Assembly: GCA_002323245.1 (NCBI GenBank)
Contig: DCPU01000022.1
Coordinates: 1-6,679 of the forward strand
Origin: Mariprofundus sp. UBA1536
GTDB lineage: Bacteria > Pseudomonadota > Zetaproteobacteria > Mariprofundales > Mariprofundaceae
Reading direction: 5' to 3'
DNA length: 6,679 nucleotides
Shown here: positions 5,768-6,679 of the stretch, piece after piece
Position numbering within the stretch: the stretch's first letter is position 1
How the letters are laid out: every line of letters begins with the position of its first letter
Translations under genes and position numbers: made by a program
Notes under the pieces: generated by a model
Told to the model about the DNA's origin: nothing
Databases searched by the model: none
What the model saw: the letters and a program-made list of their open reading frames with translations, nothing else

Positions 5768-5790
5768 GGTCAGGGCTTGATTTGCGGATT
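5768..5790 (-). repeat. RAYT-associated 23-bp repeat, copy 2 (inverted, left end)
   Basis: It begins GGTCAGGGCTTG and ends TTGCGGATT. It is a perfect 23-bp inverted repeat of 6640-6662, with which it brackets the RAYT gene, and it is inverted relative to 4495-4517. It is preceded by GG, giving GGGGTCAGG. From memory, GGGGTCAGG-type motifs are common beside RAYT genes. Confidence 0.9.
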
Positions 5791-5811
5791 ATGGCATGTA
5801 TTGTTTCGATT

Positions 5812-6660
5812 ATGGCCAGACCCTTACGCATAGAATATGAAGGTGCCGTTTACCATGTGACCTCACGTGGAAATGCGCGATCAGATATTTATCTTGATGA
5901 TGAAGATCGCCTGTTGTTTCTTGAAGTGTTGCAATATGTTGTCGAGCGATTTGGCTGGAAATGTCATGCCTATTGTTTGATGAGCAATCATTACCATCTG
6001 ATGATTGAAACCCCGCAACCCAATCTTAGCCGTGGGATGAGCCAGCTTAATGGCATGTTTACGCAGCGGTTTAACCGCCGGCATCAACGCGTTGGTCATG
6101 TTTTCCAGGGAAGGTTTAAGTCAATCATTGTTGATAAAGACGCTTATCTGCTTGAGTTGAGCAGGTATATTGTGCGCAATCCAATCGCGGCCAATATGGT
6201 AAAAAGCTTGAATGACTGGCCCTGGAGCAGTTATCTGGCGACCAGTGGGCTGGTTTCTGCGCCGGCTTTTCTTCATGTTGATTGGTTGCTTTCCCAATTT
6301 AGCGAGGCCAAACCTCAAGCCCAGCAAGCCTATATCGATTTTGTGAACAAGAAAGATGCTCAGTCTCCTTGGCAGGCACTGAATGGCCCTGATATTTTGG
6401 GGGATGACGAATTTCGAGGGCGACTACAGAAGGGTATTGATGCCATTCCAGCAGGCGTGGCTAAAACCAAAGCGATATTAAGGCACCTGCCGTTGTCTGA
6501 AATTGCAGACGAAAACAAAGGCCGCAGTGTTTGGATGCGTGAAGCTTATTGCGAACATGGCTATACCATGCAAGCCATAGCTGCTTTTGCCAATCTGCAC
6601 CACTCAACGGTGAGTAAGCTGATAAAATCAGATGAAACAAATCCGCAAATCAAGCCCTGA
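5812..6660 (+). CDS. REP-associated tyrosine transposase (RAYT, Y1/HUH family, IS200-like)
   Basis: RAYTs are single-strand DNA nucleases related to IS200/IS605 TnpA and are linked to the spread of REP-type repeats. This 282-residue protein starts MARPLRIEYEGAVYHVTSRG. It carries the HUH metal motif NHYHLMIE (H60, H62), the family motif GHVFQGRFKS (~95-104) and RYIVRNPIAANMV (118-130) holding the presumed catalytic Tyr119. WPWSSY follows. The C-terminal third ends in a helix-turn-helix-like stretch (MQAIAAFANLHHSTVSKLIK), an addition found in the longer RAYT groups. The frame is open upstream to 5743, but those codons include the terminal repeat and the family start matches ATG 5812; its ribosome site is weak. 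All key residues are present, so it looks active. The last residues, NPQIKP and the stop, are encoded by the right-hand repeat. It lies between perfect inverted 23-bp repeats downstream of the CRISPR array. Confidence 0.93.
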   Translation: MARPLRIEYEGAVYHVTSRGNARSDIYLDDEDRLLFLEVLQYVVERFGWKCHAYCLMSNHYHLMIETPQPNLSRGMSQLNGMFTQRFNRRHQRVGHVFQGRFKSIIVDKDAYLLELSRYIVRNPIAANMVKSLNDWPWSSYLATSGLVSAPAFLHVDWLLSQFSEAKPQAQQAYIDFVNKKDAQSPWQALNGPDILGDDEFRGRLQKGIDAIPAGVAKTKAILRHLPLSEIADENKGRSVWMREAYCEHGYTMQAIAAFANLHHSTVSKLIKSDETNPQIKP

Positions 6661-6662
6661 CC
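6639..6662 (+). repeat. RAYT-associated repeat, copy 3 (right end)
   Basis: Bases 6639-6661 are identical to 4495-4517, and 6640-6662 are the exact inverse of 5768-5790. The copy contains the last RAYT codons and the TGA stop (6658-6660), so it is both coding sequence and probable recognition end. Confidence 0.9.
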
Positions 6663-6665
6663 GTA

Positions 6666-6679
6666 TGCCGTCACCGGCA
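6666..6679. repeat. Small GC hairpin directly outside the right RAYT repeat
   Basis: TGCCG (6666-6670) and CGGCA (6675-6679) can pair around TCAC. The hairpin follows the RAYT stop closely, in the place where a REP palindrome could stand, and is preceded by GTA. The window ends at its last base, so its full extent and any T-tract cannot be seen. It could also be a transcription terminator. Confidence 0.35.

Noticed and set aside
5743..5811. Longer N-terminus for the RAYT starting at 5743 or 5791
   Set aside because: The added residues come from the terminal repeat and flanking DNA. The family start MARPLRIEY is at 5812.

Overview
The window looks like an accessory-rich stretch of a proteobacterial chromosome, probably beta- or gammaproteobacterial. 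The evidence is a long RelA with the EFDD synthetase motif, YefM-YoeB and HigBA toxin-antitoxin families, and a REP-associated tyrosine transposase (RAYT). A betaproteobacterium would fit, but I cannot fix the genus.

Left part (1-3522). The window opens with the frameshifted C-terminal tail of a membrane transporter, probably major facilitator superfamily (MFS). It is followed by a spermidine-synthase-like Rossmann protein (294-1085, +). Convergent to it, on the minus strand, lies relA (1101-3269), the ribosome-associated ppGpp synthetase. Directly upstream of relA, and overlapping its start, is an intact yefM-yoeB toxin-antitoxin pair. Antitoxin, toxin and relA overlap by 4 and 14 bases, so they probably share a message. 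That would link a translation-dependent RNase toxin to the stringent-response enzyme.

Middle (3774-4473). A short region with a candidate yefM promoter and operator separates the minus-strand operon from a decayed higBA module on the plus strand. The HigB frame is complete, but its start codon appears to have been lost to one extra base. HigA is frameshifted in its DNA-binding domain.

Right part (4495-6679). This is the remnant of a CRISPR-Cas locus entangled with a RAYT element. It contains, in order: one copy of a 23-bp repeat; the last ~33 codons of cas1, cut off exactly at that repeat; an apparently intact cas2; a 235-base leader; an array of eight identical 37-base repeats with seven spacers of 34-40 bases; a possible ninth, damaged repeat; an inverted copy of the 23-bp repeat; the RAYT gene; and a third repeat copy in direct orientation. 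The third copy encodes the end of the RAYT protein. No effector or complete adaptation module is visible, so the array is orphaned within this window.

Overall the window reads as chromosomal genes beside a hotspot of small mobile and defence modules. Several are decaying (transporter, higB, higA, cas1), while relA, yoeB, yefM, cas2, the array and the RAYT gene appear intact. The most unusual feature is the arrangement of the RAYT-associated repeats exactly at the broken edges of the CRISPR-cas remnant. I found no wholly new enzyme system.
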